DNA of 40,203 nucleotides, taken from assembly GCA_965603355.1 (NCBI GenBank), contig CBFDCQ010000024.1, forward strand, positions 1 through 40,203, read 5' to 3'. A program made the translations under genes and the position numbers. Of this stretch, positions 34,070 to 40,203 are shown piece after piece (the first letter of the stretch is position 1; each line of letters begins with the position of its first letter). Under the pieces are notes generated by a model. The model was given only the letters and a program-made list of their open reading frames with translations, made no database searches and was not told where the DNA came from. Origin of the DNA: CBFDCQ01 sp965603355 (GTDB taxonomy: Bacteria; Hydrogenedentota; CAZGCA01; CBFDCQ01).

Positions 34070-34734
34070 TCCGGCGCTCCATCGAGTATGGCTTCCGTTG
34101 AGGCGGCGCCGAGTCTCTTGCACCCCTGGTTGAGGTAGGCTACCGCGGTATCGTACGTTCTCACGCCACCGGCGGCCTTTACGCCCATCGTCTTGCCGAC
34201 GGTTTTCATCATAATGTCGATAGCTTCCGGTGTCGCCGGACCGTCGCCGAAACCGGTCGAGGTCTTGACGAAATCCGCCCCGGCAGCCTCACATATCTTG
34301 CAGGCCTTTGCGATCTGCTCGGGTGACAGCCAGCATATCTCGAGGATGACTTTAACGAGCACATTGTGTTTCTTCGCCTCGGTTACTACCGCCGCGATAT
34401 CCTTCTGGACGTACTCGTAATCGCCCGTGAGAAACTTACCGACGTTCATGACCATGTCGAGCTCAACCGCGCCATCTTCTATGCCCATCTTCGCCTCAAG
34501 AACCTTGACGTCCGTGCGATTGCTGCCGTGGGGAAAACCGAGCACCATCGAGACATCGACTTTGCTGTCCTTGAGCTCCCTGGCGGCAAGCGCGACGTCC
34601 GAAGGCCTCACGCATATGCTCGTAACTCCGCGCTCGTCGCACATTCTACATCCGTCAATTATGTCTTTATCCGTAGCGAACGGTTTCAAGACCGCATGGT
34701 CGATCGTTCCGGCTACCTCTTCTCTGCTGTACAT
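34066..34734 (-). CDS. deoC: Deoxyribose-phosphate aldolase (DeoC family)
   Basis: 222 residues from ATG 34734. DeoC-type class I aldolase: TIDHAVLKPFAT near residue 10-21, Asp93 in ELDMV, Lys157 in VKTSTGF as the Schiff-base lysine, and Lys186 in VKAAGGVRT. DeoC proper splits 2-deoxyribose-5-phosphate into glyceraldehyde-3-phosphate and acetaldehyde; in this sugar operon it may act on another phosphorylated deoxy sugar. A GTG at 34743 is in frame, but AGGGG lies about eight bases before the ATG. Its stop overlaps the MDR start. The upstream SDR stop is 42 bp away across a heptamer repeat. Confidence 0.9.
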   Translation of the reverse strand: MYSREEVAGTIDHAVLKPFATDKDIIDGCRMCDERGVTSICVRPSDVALAARELKDSKVDVSMVLGFPHGSNRTDVKVLEAKMGIEDGAVELDMVMNVGKFLTGDYEYVQKDIAAVVTEAKKHNVLVKVILEICWLSPEQIAKACKICEAAGADFVKTSTGFGDGPATPEAIDIMMKTVGKTMGVKAAGGVRTYDTAVAYLNQGCKRLGAASTEAILDGAPE

Positions 34735-34750
34735 ACCTCGCACCCCTTTT

Positions 34751-34775
34751 CTCTTCCCTCTTCCCTCTTCCCTCT
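34751..34775 (-). repeat. Heptamer tandem repeat next to the deoC ribosome site
   Basis: CTCTTCC is repeated three times plus CTCT on the plus strand. On the coding (minus) strand it is a purine tract of GGAAGAG units between the SDR stop and the deoC start, a few bases upstream of the AGGGG ribosome site. Unit-number change would alter spacing or provide alternative Shine-Dalgarno sequences. Confidence 0.7.
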
Positions 34776-34776
34776 G

Positions 34777-35559
34777 TTAATGCATTTCCCTGCCGCCGGT
34801 GACATTTATAGCCTGGCCGGTCATATAATCCGCGCCCTTCGAGGCAAGGAACAGTGTAACCGCCACCAGGTCTTCAATCCTGGCCAGTCTGTTAAGCGGG
34901 ACTTTCGCCGTGAACTTCTTGACAACTTCCTCGATGGGCAGATTGAGGTTCTTAACGTACCCGGAAGAGACGTTGCTCCATACGCCGGTGTTTTCAGTGA
35001 TACCCGGACATAGACAGTTCACGGTTATGCCGTAATCCGCCAGCTCGTACGCGAGCGCCTGGGTCATGCCCATTATGGCGGCCTTGGCGGCTGAGTAGTG
35101 GCTCATGAGAGCCGAACCGGTCTTGCCGGATTTAGACGAGAAGTTAACGATCCTGCCGAACTTGTTGGCTTTCATCAGAGGGACCACATTCTTGATGAAC
35201 AGGAACGTACCCTTGCAGTTGACGTCGAACATCCTGTCCCATTCATCTTCAGTGATGTCCTCGACCTTGCCCTGGCCCACAATGCCGGCGACGTTGACGA
35301 GCATATCGATCTTGCCGTCGAACGCTTTCGCGGCAGCGGAGACTACCTCGGCAACCTGGTCGCTCTTGGTCACGTCCGCCGCCAGGCCGTTACACTCGCC
35401 GCCGCCGGACGTAATCTCCTTAACCGTCGCGTTAAGAGCCTGCCCGTCGATATCGGTGACGAAAACCTTCGCGCCGTTGTCGCAAAAACCGGCGGCGATG
35501 CCCTTGCCAATAGCGCCGGCGGCGCCAGTCACTAACGCTGTCTTGCCCTTGAAGTCCAT
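34777..35559 (-). CDS. SDR-family dehydrogenase
   Basis: 260 residues. Classical SDR with TGAAGAIGKGIA near residue 11-22, DIDG marking NAD preference at the end of the second strand, NVAG, NFSSKSG, YSAAK as catalytic Tyr/Lys, and TGQAINVTGG. It resembles sorbitol-6-phosphate or 2,3-butanediol dehydrogenase-type SDRs. Its ATG is only 3 bp after the stop of the SMP-30-like lipoprotein gene, so they are co-translated or tightly coupled. Specific substrate unknown. Confidence 0.87.
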   Translation of the reverse strand: MDFKGKTALVTGAAGAIGKGIAAGFCDNGAKVFVTDIDGQALNATVKEITSGGGECNGLAADVTKSDQVAEVVSAAAKAFDGKIDMLVNVAGIVGQGKVEDITEDEWDRMFDVNCKGTFLFIKNVVPLMKANKFGRIVNFSSKSGKTGSALMSHYSAAKAAIMGMTQALAYELADYGITVNCLCPGITENTGVWSNVSSGYVKNLNLPIEEVVKKFTAKVPLNRLARIEDLVAVTLFLASKGADYMTGQAINVTGGREMH

Positions 35560-35562
35560 TCT

Positions 35563-36672
35563 TTACCTCTCCAGTTTGATGACCGACATAGTGTGATGCT
35601 CATCGTATTTCGTGTTCATAACGCCCGCGAACGGCATGTCGAAATTCGCCAGGATCAGCTCGTCGCCTCTGACAATAGGCTCGGAAGGCATATCAAGAAG
35701 ACCGTCGGAGCCGTCCGTGTCGCCGTTTTGCCAGAGCGTTTTCAGCTCGCCGGAAGGCGAGACCACGTGAACCGCGTTCTTTTCCGGGTCGGTTATGTAG
35801 ATCTCGTCAGTTGTGAGATCGCAGTCTATCCCGTCGGTGCAGGTCATCTTCTCCGATTTGACGAAGAGGGTGTTGGAGGTAACCTTGCCGTCATCGTCGA
35901 ACGTGAGCTTGTAGACCTCCCCGTTCCCGAACAGCGCGACGTACAGATTGCCCTTGCTGTCGAAGACCATCCCGTTGGCGCCGCCGGTGGCATTCTTATG
36001 ATCGGGAACCGTCGTGAACGTCGCGATCAAATGGGGGTCGGTATCCTCATGTTTCACGTGAACGATACCCTTCTCCATCTCGCTCAACTCGATCCTATAT
36101 ACTCCGCTCGTGCTGAGCCCGTCAGGCGCATCGAAAAAGGTATCGGTTATATAGACGCTGTTACCTTTCCACTTCGCGGCGTTCGCCAGATTCAAGCCGT
36201 CGGCGACAACTTCCGCGGCCACCGGTTCGCCGTTCTTGATGATGATCCTTATCAGCCTCGACTTGCTGGCCGTGTCCGTGAAGTACTGGTTGTCGCAGAC
36301 GTACAGGTTGCCGTCCGGCCCGAAATCCAGCCCGAGCGGACACCCTCTCTTCGTGTCCGGATGCACCGGCATGGGGTAATACAGCGACAGCTTATTGGCC
36401 GTGTCGATCTTCACCAGCACGCCGGGATAGGTCGGGTCGTTGTAGTTGGGACACGACATGATGATATTGCCGCTGGAATCGAGCGTCATTCCGTCCGGAG
36501 TGTTGCAGTATTCCGGCATCGATACTAACAGTTCCGGCCTCGATTCGTTAGCATCGGCCGGGCGCTCCAGAGTGCATGCGGCGAGCGCCGTCACCCCGGC
36601 GATAAACAACGCCGGACCGGCACAAGCCCTTGCCAACTTCGAAAGTGCGCTTATACTTGTTCGCTTTTTCAT
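35563..36672 (-). CDS. SMP-30/NHL-type beta-propeller lipoprotein
   Basis: 369 residues. The frame is open to 36768, but the ATG at 36672 has GGGGAG just upstream and begins a clear lipoprotein signal, with lipobox LAAC near residue 33. The mature part is a beta-propeller of the SMP-30/gluconolactonase-like type: NTPDGMTLDSSGNIIMS, GLDFGPDGNLYVCDN, ANGMVFDSKGNLYVALFGNGEVYKL, DGIDCDLTTDEIYITDPEKNAVHVV. It probably acts in the periplasm on a sugar lactone, or serves as a binding propeller. It is first in the seven-gene operon and is distinct in sequence from the other propeller gene at 1840. Confidence 0.82.
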   Translation of the reverse strand: MKKRTSISALSKLARACAGPALFIAGVTALAACTLERPADANESRPELLVSMPEYCNTPDGMTLDSSGNIIMSCPNYNDPTYPGVLVKIDTANKLSLYYPMPVHPDTKRGCPLGLDFGPDGNLYVCDNQYFTDTASKSRLIRIIIKNGEPVAAEVVADGLNLANAAKWKGNSVYITDTFFDAPDGLSTSGVYRIELSEMEKGIVHVKHEDTDPHLIATFTTVPDHKNATGGANGMVFDSKGNLYVALFGNGEVYKLTFDDDGKVTSNTLFVKSEKMTCTDGIDCDLTTDEIYITDPEKNAVHVVSPSGELKTLWQNGDTDGSDGLLDMPSEPIVRGDELILANFDMPFAGVMNTKYDEHHTMSVIKLER

Positions 36673-36756
36673 GACTCTCCCCTTCTGAATGAACTGATAG
36701 GCTGCGCCCAAGATTCCCCACAGTGCATGTGCCCCGACGAGGCAGTGAACGCACGT

Positions 36757-36785
36757 ACTGTACCACAAATGTGCCGTCCTGATAA
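36757..36785 (-). promoter_or_regulatory. Possible promoter for the seven-gene sugar operon
   Basis: On the minus strand TTATCA (36785-36780) and TACAGT (36762-36757) are 17 bases apart, and TGG directly before the -10 gives an extended -10. It is moderately close to consensus and 85 bases before the first ATG. Confidence 0.4.
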
Positions 36786-36845
36786 AGGCAAATCGACTCT
36801 TGGAGGGAAACGCGTCGAGAATGTCTGTCGTATAGATGAATGGAA

Positions 36846-36899
36846 GGTAGGGCGGGCATCCTGCCCGCCGTTGATGTCGGGCAGGATGCCCGACCTACC
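36846..36899. repeat. Inverted-repeat intergenic element
   Basis: Arms starting GGTAGG at 36846 and ending CCTACC at 36899 are inverted copies of the motif GGGCATCCTGCCC with near-identical flanks, and each arm is itself a small hairpin (GGGCA/TGCCC). The same GGTAGGGCGGGCATCCTGCC motif recurs twice in 39240-39480. It lies just beyond the end of the putative peptidase gene. Confidence 0.7.
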
Positions 36900-36919
36900 G
36901 TTACGATTTGCGACCCCCG

Positions 36920-38194
36920 TTACCGACTGTACTCGCTGAAGACGTCGCGGTGTAAACTCTGGTGGCTCCGGCGATAGACGGATTGCAGCGCCGATTCAGC
37001 ATCATGTTTCTGCGCCAGCATGTCCATGAAATCGAACAGGTGGCGCCGTGAGAAGCGTCTCCTGAGATAGCTTACGGTCGCAAACGCTTCGAGGTACGCC
37101 AGTCGCATGAGATCCGGGTCGTCATCGAATTCGACACGGTTCGCGTCCAGGTCTATAAGCGGAATCAGGCCGCCGTTGTGCAGGGCATCATAGATGACAC
37201 GGCGCTTGTTCTCGTCCAGTTCTTCGGACTCGAACTGCGCCAAGCCCTCGTTGAACCAGAACGGGGCATTGCCGCCCGTAAGCTCTCTCACGAGGACATG
37301 CGTGTACTCGTGTCGGAGCACTTGTGTGATCCTGTCGGGATCGAGCGTTTCACCGCTCAACGGCACGCGTATCTTGCCGTCGTACAGGCCGGCGACGCGA
37401 ACGTCCGCTTGGGTGGCTTCGGCGAACTGTTCCACTGAGTACAAAATGACCTGGACACGATCTTGCGGGAAATGACGAAGATCTCTGCCTATACCGTAGT
37501 AAGCTTTCTCAAGAATATCGAGAATGAGTCGCGATTCTTGCTGGAACTTGTCGCGGTCGCGGCTAATGATGAAATGGCGCCTTCTGTAGTCCGTGGCGAA
37601 ATCCTTCTCGACGTTGAGTTCACGCTCAGCTTTTTCGAGACGCTTGCGCACGGCATCGGACGCGGGATAGTTCTCCACGACCCATCGCCACTCGGCGACC
37701 GCATCCCTCAAATAGCCGTTGCGGTAGTACACCTCTCCTAGAAACACGTGCGCTTTCTCGTGTTCGGGAGAGATATCGATCGCGGACAGCAGCAATCCTT
37801 CCGCTGAATTCAGGGCGCCCGTTTTCAGACAGAGGGAGGCCGTATAAACGTACAGGCCGGCATCGTCGTATTTCAGGTCGAGAGCGATGTCGAGCTCCTC
37901 TATCGCACCCTGAAGATCGTTCGCGTCAGCGAGCTCCGTCGCCAGGCCAATGTGCGCGTTTGCCAGGTTGGACTGGATCGTCACGTTGTCCGGCGCGAGG
38001 GAGTACGCTCTCTCGAACATCGTGACCGCGCCGGCGTAGTCGCCGGACTTATAGAGTTCCGCGCCCTCTGTGTTATAATGAGAGGCGTCCTGAGCATATG
38101 AGCAAATGGTCGGCGCGAGAACTCCCGTTACCAGCCCGACAGCTAAGACAATGAGGTGTATCGACTTATGATGCACAACGCGCTCCTTCCGCAT
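36920..38194 (-). CDS. TPR protein with HEYTH zinc-peptidase (peptidase MA-like) domain
   Basis: 424 residues from ATG 38194. A signal peptide ends near SYAQ. TPR-like helices follow (GAELYKSGDYAGAVTMFERAYSLAPDN and similar units, about 40-190). Then comes a gluzincin-like domain with RHEYTHVLVRELTGGNAPFWFNEGLAQF: HExxH plus NEG as likely third ligand. This matches the peptidase MA-like family, envelope proteins of mostly unknown substrate. The open frame reaches a TTG at 38206, but GAGG six bases before the ATG at 38194 supports the shorter form. It diverges from the DUF72 gene with a gap of about 60 bp; its promoter must lie in or near that gap. Confidence 0.85.
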   Translation of the reverse strand: MRKERVVHHKSIHLIVLAVGLVTGVLAPTICSYAQDASHYNTEGAELYKSGDYAGAVTMFERAYSLAPDNVTIQSNLANAHIGLATELADANDLQGAIEELDIALDLKYDDAGLYVYTASLCLKTGALNSAEGLLLSAIDISPEHEKAHVFLGEVYYRNGYLRDAVAEWRWVVENYPASDAVRKRLEKAERELNVEKDFATDYRRRHFIISRDRDKFQQESRLILDILEKAYYGIGRDLRHFPQDRVQVILYSVEQFAEATQADVRVAGLYDGKIRVPLSGETLDPDRITQVLRHEYTHVLVRELTGGNAPFWFNEGLAQFESEELDENKRRVIYDALHNGGLIPLIDLDANRVEFDDDPDLMRLAYLEAFATVSYLRRRFSRRHLFDFMDMLAQKHDAESALQSVYRRSHQSLHRDVFSEYSR

Positions 38195-38255
38195 AGGTTT
38201 CCTCAATTAGATTCTACCGTTAAGCCAGTGCTGAGTCAAACTGCGGGTGACATTC

Positions 38256-39158
38256 ATGGCGGATAAAGGTGAGCAGGGAACCGTACGAGTCGGCACTGCC
38301 GGCTGGTCATACGACGACTGGAAGGGCATAGTGTACCCGCGTACCATGCCGCGAGGCGAGCATCCTCTCGAGTGGATGGCGCGGTTTTTCGACACGGTGG
38401 AGATCAACTCGACGTTCTATCGTCCGCCTCAAACCGCTTACTGTTCCAACTGGTTGAAGAAGGTTGAGGAGAACGAACGGTTCAAGTTCACCGTAAAGCT
38501 CTGGCGGCGTTTCACGCACGAGCACGACTCGCGGCCGAGCGAGGGTGAGGAGAAGTTCTTCAAGGAAAGTATCGCGCCGCTGATGGATGCCGGTAAGCTC
38601 GGCGCGTTGCTCGTGCAGTTCCCCTGGTCCTTCAAGAACACCGCTGATAGTCGCAAATGGCTCAAGTATCTGTTCGAGACTTTTGCGCAGTATCCGTTGG
38701 CGCTGGAGATACGACACGCATCCTGGAACGTCCCTGAAATGTACGAGTACCTCGCCGAGAAGAAGGTGGCGTTCTGCAACATCGACCAGCCGCTGTTCAA
38801 AGAGTCGCTGAGACCCTCGGAGCAGGTTACCGCGAAGGTCGGCTACGTCAGGCTGCACGGACAGAACTACGAGAACTGGTTCAAGGAAGATGCCGGCAGG
38901 GACGCCCGGTACGACTACCTGTACGGCGAGCAGGAACTCGATCCGTGGGTCGAGAAGATCCAGAATATACGCAAGATAGCCGAGGACGTCTACGTGATCA
39001 CCAACAACCATTATCGCGGGCAGGCCGTCGTGAACGCGTTCCAGATTATCAATAAGCTCACCGGGGATACGTTTGACATTCCCGAGTCTCTTGTTGATAT
39101 GTATCCCCAACTAAGGAAGATCGCCCGCGATACCGGCCAGATGACGCTGGATCTGTAG
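38256..39158 (+). CDS. DUF72-family protein
   Basis: 300 residues from ATG 38256 (an in-frame GTG at 38247 is an alternative; neither has a strong ribosome site). DUF72 proteins have a TIM-barrel-like fold. Matching features are VRVGTAGWSYDDWKGIVYP near the start, FDTVEINSTFYRPP, FTVKLWRRFTHEH, LGALLVQFPWSF, ALEIRHASW, VGYVRLHGQN, and VYVITNNHYRGQAVVNA near the end. The biochemical role of DUF72 is not settled; some members are discussed in nucleic-acid or metal contexts. No partner is evident from the neighbours. Confidence 0.9.
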   Translation: MADKGEQGTVRVGTAGWSYDDWKGIVYPRTMPRGEHPLEWMARFFDTVEINSTFYRPPQTAYCSNWLKKVEENERFKFTVKLWRRFTHEHDSRPSEGEEKFFKESIAPLMDAGKLGALLVQFPWSFKNTADSRKWLKYLFETFAQYPLALEIRHASWNVPEMYEYLAEKKVAFCNIDQPLFKESLRPSEQVTAKVGYVRLHGQNYENWFKEDAGRDARYDYLYGEQELDPWVEKIQNIRKIAEDVYVITNNHYRGQAVVNAFQIINKLTGDTFDIPESLVDMYPQLRKIARDTGQMTLDL

Positions 39159-39181
39159 TAGGGTACACGCCAGCGTAGGGT

Positions 39182-39555
39182 AGGGGCGAGTCTCAGACTC
39201 GCCCGTGCCGTCATTGCGAGCGAAGCGAAGCAATCTCAACTTGGGGTAGGGCGGGCATCCTGCCCGCCGACACCACGCCGGGCGGGGCCGGGCAAGATGC
39301 CCGGCCTACCTTGAAAGACTGATTTCGGATTGTGCGCGTGAGCCCTCGAGCTAGCCCGCGCCGTCATTGCGAGCGAAGCGAAGCAATCTTGCCTTGAGGT
39401 AGGGCGGGCATCCTGCCCGCCGATATCACGCTGCGCGGTGCCGGGCAAGATGCCCGGCCTACCTTGGGAGGCTCATTTCCGATTGTGCAGGTGAGCATTG
39501 GAGCTAGCCTGCGCCATCATCTCAGATCCACGCGGGCAGGTCTGAGACCTGCCCC
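39182..39555. repeat. Composite repeat block: tandem 153-bp units between two palindromes
   Basis: Two units of 153 bp (about 39208-39360 and 39361-39513) share TCATTGCGAGCGAAGCGAAG, the GGTAGGGCGGGCATCCTGCC module, a GGGCAAGATGCCCGG module and a conserved tail; a third copy begins near 39514 and soon diverges. Flanking them are perfect palindromic elements: GGGCGAGTCT-C-AGACTCGCCC (39184-39204) and GGGCAGGTCT-G-AGACCTGCCC (39534-39554). The modules are of the dispersed type that occurs between genes genome-wide. No gene is present in this stretch. Confidence 0.75.
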
Positions 39556-39573
39556 TACGAACCGCACGTCTAT

Positions 39574-39590
39574 ATGTGAAAATCTCACAT
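39574..39590. promoter_or_regulatory. Upstream operator dyad (TGTGA-N5-TCACA type)
   Basis: ATGTGA (39574-39579) and TCACAT (39585-39590) form an inverted repeat with a 5-base centre, just upstream of the -35 of the BlaI-type repressor promoter. It shares half-sites and spacing with the dyad at 39613-39633; centres are 41 bp apart, about four helical turns. Confidence 0.7.
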
Positions 39591-39597
39591 TTTTTGC

Positions 39598-39626
39598 TTG
39601 ACATTCGAGGCAAAGTGTGATATATT
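39598..39626 (+). promoter_or_regulatory. Consensus sigma70 promoter for the blaI-M56 pair
   Basis: TTGACA (39598-39603), 17-base spacer, TATATT (39621-39626). The -35 is perfect and the -10 one base off. It overlaps a strong dyad that should be a repressor operator. Confidence 0.85.
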
Positions 39627-39633
39627 CACACTT
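39613..39633. promoter_or_regulatory. Operator dyad over the -10 region
   Basis: AAGTGTGA (39613-39620), centre TATAT, TCACACTT (39626-39633): arms of 8 bp are perfectly complementary. It covers the -10 element, so binding would block RNA polymerase. The likely ligand is the repressor encoded 40 bp downstream, giving autoregulation. Confidence 0.75.
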
Positions 39634-39674
39634 GGATTCGGGGATTCCTGGCAAATCAATGGGAGGCTATGACC

Positions 39675-40064
39675 ATGGCTGAACTAAACAGAAACGAGCT
39701 TGAGGCGATGCGCGTGCTCTGGGAGAAGGGGACTCTTAAACCTGCGGAAATTCAGGAGGGGTACTCATGGGATATCGAGAACGCGACGTTGCGTTCAGTG
39801 CTGCGCGTTCTCATGGATAAGGGTTACGTGGCGCGGCGGAAGAAAGGTAAGGCTTATTTCTATCGGGCGAAGGCGTCGCGCCGCAGCGTGCTGAAAAACG
39901 TGGCCGGGCGGATGGCGCATGTGTTCACGGGCGGGTCGGCGGCTGACCTGATTGCGCAACTGATCAAAAGCGAGAAGCTCTCGAAGGAGGAGATCAAGGA
40001 GCTGCGGCGTCTTGCGGCGCGGAAAAGCTCGAAGAGCGGCTCCGGGAGAAGAGGGGGTAGGTAG
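39675..40064 (+). CDS. BlaI/MecI/CopY-family transcriptional repressor
   Basis: 129 residues. Winged-helix repressor: NRNELEAMRVLWEKGTLKPAEIQE, then LRSVLRVLMDKGYVARRKKGKAYFYRAK covering recognition helix and wing, then a dimerisation helix and a very basic Ser/Gly/Arg tail. Family members repress genes such as beta-lactamases or their own M56 sensor-protease partner and are removed by proteolysis on signal. GGGAGG at 39661-39666 is eight bases before this ATG; the in-frame ATG at 39669 is only two bases away from it. It is followed 2 bp later by a BlaR1/M56 gene. The target in this organism is probably not beta-lactam resistance specifically; such pairs are common and diverse in Planctomycetes-like genomes. 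Confidence 0.92.
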   Translation: MAELNRNELEAMRVLWEKGTLKPAEIQEGYSWDIENATLRSVLRVLMDKGYVARRKKGKAYFYRAKASRRSVLKNVAGRMAHVFTGGSAADLIAQLIKSEKLSKEEIKELRRLAARKSSKSGSGRRGGR

Positions 40065-40066
40065 TC

Positions 40067-40203
40067 ATGACAACGTTACTGCAGGTCCTGATGGAGCTGC
40101 CGACAACGCTCATTGTCTTACTGAAGATGAGCGTCCTGCTGGGTGCCGGATGGGTCCTTCACTTCGCTCTAGTTCGCCGGAACCGACGCTGGCGGGTGTT
40201 CGT
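40067..40203 (+). CDS. BlaR1/M56-family sensor peptidase, 5' fragment
   Basis: The first 45 codons only; the window ends inside the gene. The fragment begins MTTLLQVLMELPTTLIVLLKM and has one hydrophobic segment and a Trp-containing part (LLGAGWVLHFALVRR then RRWRVF) typical of the first membrane helix of M56/BlaR1 proteins. It starts two bases after the repressor stop, the standard blaI-blaR1 layout. The protease domain with HExxH would lie beyond the window. Confidence 0.75.
   Translation, partial: MTTLLQVLMELPTTLIVLLKMSVLLGAGWVLHFALVRRNRRWRVF

Noticed and set aside
39208..39516. CRISPR array
   Set aside because: The repeat unit is 153 bp and contiguous, with no short repeats separated by unique spacers and no cas genes.
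39613..39633. CRP/FNR-type activator site
   Set aside because: Half-sites look like TGTGA/TCACA but the spacing is 5 rather than 6 and one dyad lies over the -10, which fits repression.

Overview
This window looks like a chromosomal carbohydrate-degradation region from a moderately GC-rich, uncultured, Gram-negative-type bacterium. The gene families point towards Planctomycetota, Lentisphaerota or another PVC-like lineage: LamG-fold secreted proteins, a beta-helix protein, DUF6786 and DUF6717 proteins, an orphan URO-D-like protein, an Nramp-like transporter inside a sugar cluster, and a BlaI/BlaR1 pair. That placement rests on gene content only. No rRNA, tRNA or CRISPR array was seen.

Layout: (1) 1-2865, a forward NCS1-type permease with a long leader, then a secreted SMP-30/gluconolactonase-like protein. 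(2) 3090-5281, a leftward set of four small unrelated genes separated by short structured sequences with the architecture of integron attC sites: a cassette array with no integrase in view. (3) 5500-8804, a leftward operon of Nramp-like transporter, zinc alcohol dehydrogenase and SDR dehydrogenase. It diverges from (4) 9085-12703, a forward operon of uronate isomerase, SDR-type mannonate oxidoreductase and a LarA-like nickel-pincer racemase/epimerase. (5) 12960-28804, a secreted beta-helix protein followed by four paralogous LamG-containing exported proteins. The third paralog carries two in-frame TAG codons. The fourth is fused to a DUF6786 domain across what looks like a former gene boundary. 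A URO-D-like gene sits between the third and fourth. (6) 36672-28867, a leftward seven-gene operon: SMP-30-like lipoprotein, SDR, DeoC-type aldolase, zinc dehydrogenase, SDR, an MFS transporter with a lectin-like domain inserted in its last periplasmic loop, and an L-xylulokinase-like FGGY kinase. (7) 36846-40203, repeat elements, a TPR/HEYTH putative peptidase, a DUF72 protein, a block of tandem and palindromic repeats, and a BlaI-type repressor with a dyad-flanked consensus promoter upstream of the start of a BlaR1/M56 gene.

As a working model, regions 3-6 form a polysaccharide-use locus. Exported beta-helix and LamG proteins would bind or cut a uronate-containing glycan. MFS and Nramp-like transporters would import products. 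UxaC, the mannonate reductase and dehydrogenases would process uronates and other sugars, with the kinase and aldolase feeding central metabolism. Substrates are inferred from family membership and context, not shown by the sequence.
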